In this document: positions 62,999 to 64,000 of the stretch, in pieces
Position numbering within the stretch: position 1 is the stretch's first letter
Layout of the letters: each line of letters starts with the position of its first letter
DNA from: Eikenella sp.
Lineage (GTDB): Bacteria; Pseudomonadota; Gammaproteobacteria; Burkholderiales; Neisseriaceae
Length of the DNA: 64,000 bases
Assembly (NCBI GenBank): GCA_030528345.1
Contig: JAUMZB010000005.1
Span: 1 to 64,000, forward strand
Direction of reading: 5' to 3'
The notes under the pieces: generated by a model
Seen by the model: the letters and a program-made list of their open reading frames with translations, nothing else
Databases searched by the model: none
What the model was told of the DNA's origin: nothing
Made by a program: the position numbers and the translations under genes

Positions 62999-63463
62999 AT
63001 GAAAAAGTATATGATGTTGTTGGCTGCCGTCAGTTTAGCGGCGTGTTCCCCCCAGCCGCCGGCCGCTCCGGCGGCCGTCTCGGAGGCCGGTGTGCCTGCT
63101 GCCGTGTCGCAGCCGGCGGCGGACGGCGCCCATCCCGGCCGCGACGTGCTGGATTGGGCCGGCACCTACCGCGGCACCCTGCCGTGCGGCTCCTGCGAAG
63201 GCATTGAAACCGAGCTGGTGTTGGGGCAGGACGGCGGCTACCGACTGGTGGAAACCTATCTGGAACGCGAACCGGTGCGTACCGAGGTGTCCGGCCGCTT
63301 CGAGTGGCTGGCCGACGGCAGCCGCATCCGTTTGGATGAGGCGGGCGACGGGCGCTATTATCTGGTAGCCGAAAACCGCCTGCTGAGCTTGGATAACGAA
63401 GGCAAGCGCCTGGAAGGCGAGATGGCGGATAGGTATCTGTTGCAGAAAGCGGAAGCGCCGTAA
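62999..63463 (+). CDS. NlpE-like lipoprotein
   Basis: This 154-residue lipoprotein has the lipobox SLAAC (about Cys16). An Ala/Pro-rich linker precedes the NlpE N-terminal domain: WAGTYRGTLPCGSCEGIETE with the CxxC, GGYRLVETYLEREPVRTEVS and IRLDEAGDGRYYLVAENRLL. The start at 62999 gives a normal signal peptide; the frame has seven extra codons. It is close to its upstream neighbour by duplication. A DUS pair follows. Confidence 0.82.
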   Translation: MKKYMMLLAAVSLAACSPQPPAAPAAVSEAGVPAAVSQPAADGAHPGRDVLDWAGTYRGTLPCGSCEGIETELVLGQDGGYRLVETYLEREPVRTEVSGRFEWLADGSRIRLDEAGDGRYYLVAENRLLSLDNEGKRLEGEMADRYLLQKAEAP

Positions 63464-63486
63464 GGCGGACGCTGGCGCTGTCAGCC

Positions 63487-63519
63487 TAAGGCTACTTGAA
63501 AGGGTTTCAGGTAGCCTTT
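63487..63519. terminator. inverted DUS pair after the NlpE-like genes
   Basis: AAGGCTACTTGAAA, one mismatch from the standard, faces TTTCAGGTAGCCTTTT with a short loop. Confidence 0.65.
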
Positions 63520-63652
63520 TGTTTGGCTGCCGCCAAGGGAGCGGGACGGAGGGCGGAATGTTTTAATGCGGCGGCGGGCGGGATGGTGCCGGAGGGGGAA
63601 GGAGTGAAGGCTTCAGGTTACCGGAAAGGCGACGACATGGCGTTTGGGCCGG

Positions 63653-64000
63653 TTAACCGTTGGCCCGCAAACGCATCCGCATCACGCCGCGCACGGCGTT
63701 GGCGGCCACGATTTCGTCGGCCTGCATCAGCGTGCGGCGGGTCAGCAAACCTTCCTGCACGCTGTCGGTGTCGGCGCCCAGATGGGTTTCGGGATCGGAC
63801 AGTATCTGCTGCCGCATCACGCTGTCGAGAATGTCGAGCGACAGCGGCGGGGTGTACCAGATGCTGCCGAAGCGCACGAAGATGCTGCTGCGGCCGCCTT
63901 CGAGCAGGTGGCCGTCTTCATTGAAGAGCAGGCTGTCGAAGGCGCCTTGGGCTTCTGCCTGCTGCCAGGCTTGGTCGAACAGGCGGCGGCGGCCGGTTTT
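63653..64000 (-). CDS. aminodeoxychorismate lyase (PabC) domain, 3' part only
   Basis: The visible 115 codons are the C-terminal end of a class IV PLP enzyme. It begins KTGRRRLFDQAWQQAEAQGA and contains FDSLLFNEDGHLLEGGRSSI followed by FVRFGSIWYTPPL. It then has LTRRTLMQADEIVAANAVRG near the end. This matches 4-amino-4-deoxychorismate lyase of folate synthesis. In Neisseriaceae such a domain is often fused behind PabB; the fusion cannot be tested here because the gene runs off the window. Confidence 0.78.
   Translation of the reverse strand, partial: KTGRRRLFDQAWQQAEAQGAFDSLLFNEDGHLLEGGRSSIFVRFGSIWYTPPLSLDILDSVMRQQILSDPETHLGADTDSVQEGLLTRRTLMQADEIVAANAVRGVMRMRLRANG

Overview
The window looks like a chromosomal segment of a GC-rich member of the Neisseriaceae, most likely Eikenella. 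The main evidence is the very frequent 12-mer AGGCTACCTGAA and its complement TTCAGGTAGCCT. As I recall, this is the Eikenella dialect of the neisserial DNA uptake sequence (DUS). A minority AGGCTGCCTGAA form is mixed in. The protein set (MnmG, ZapA, ZipA, FabF, znuCBA, a tandem pilin locus) fits. No rRNA, tRNA or CRISPR array was seen.

Layout. 0.2-10.5 kb (minus strand) is a fatty-acid beta-oxidation block: thiolase fadA, a FadN-type dehydrogenase/hydratase, an OmpP1/FadL porin and a long FadE, with a membrane protein, a frameshifted NIPSNAP gene, a small lipoprotein and an OsmC protein between them. 10.8-28.4 kb (minus) is mostly housekeeping: a YfcH-like epimerase, zipA, ampD, a YciO/Sua5-like protein, mdaB, parA, rsmG, mnmG, rplM-rpsI, a candidate 6S RNA, zapA with a coiled-coil partner, gpsA, acpP-fabF and an S9 peptidase, followed at 28.5-29.3 kb by a TbpB-like surface lipoprotein. 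29.4-34.0 kb (plus) is a complete biotin operon (bioH-like, bioA, bioF, bioC, bioD), with ATGA overlaps from bioA to bioD. 34.2-36.3 kb is a repeat-only RTX protein. 36.4-41.7 kb holds a TlpA-like thioredoxin, recR, tsaE-amiC and acs. 42.1-45.0 kb is znuCBA, preceded by a 33-residue membrane ORF and a Zur-like box. 45.1-49.3 kb holds suhB, a DUF456 protein and a permease-less PTS (EIIA-Man, HPr, EI).

49.4-52.9 kb is the accessory part. It contains a small hairpin element (MITE-like), a higBA locus whose toxin is broken by two stops, an orphan RelE-like toxin, two tandem type IV pilins behind a sigma-54-like promoter, and a low-GC TfpX/TfpZ-type accessory gene. 53.0-64.0 kb returns to core genes: a CcsA-like protein, ffh, nnrS plus hemerythrin, hemC, proB, obgE, two NlpE-like lipoproteins, and the 3' end of a PabC-type aminodeoxychorismate lyase cut by the window edge.

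Two short repeat families stand out. One has GGGCGTGTCGTCA termini at TA sites and four recognisable copies. The other has GAGACC...GGTCTC termini and two copies. Paired inverted DUS copies serve as intergenic terminators throughout. Single DUS copies sit inside many genes, some at functionally sensitive places such as the bioF start and the znuA signal peptide.
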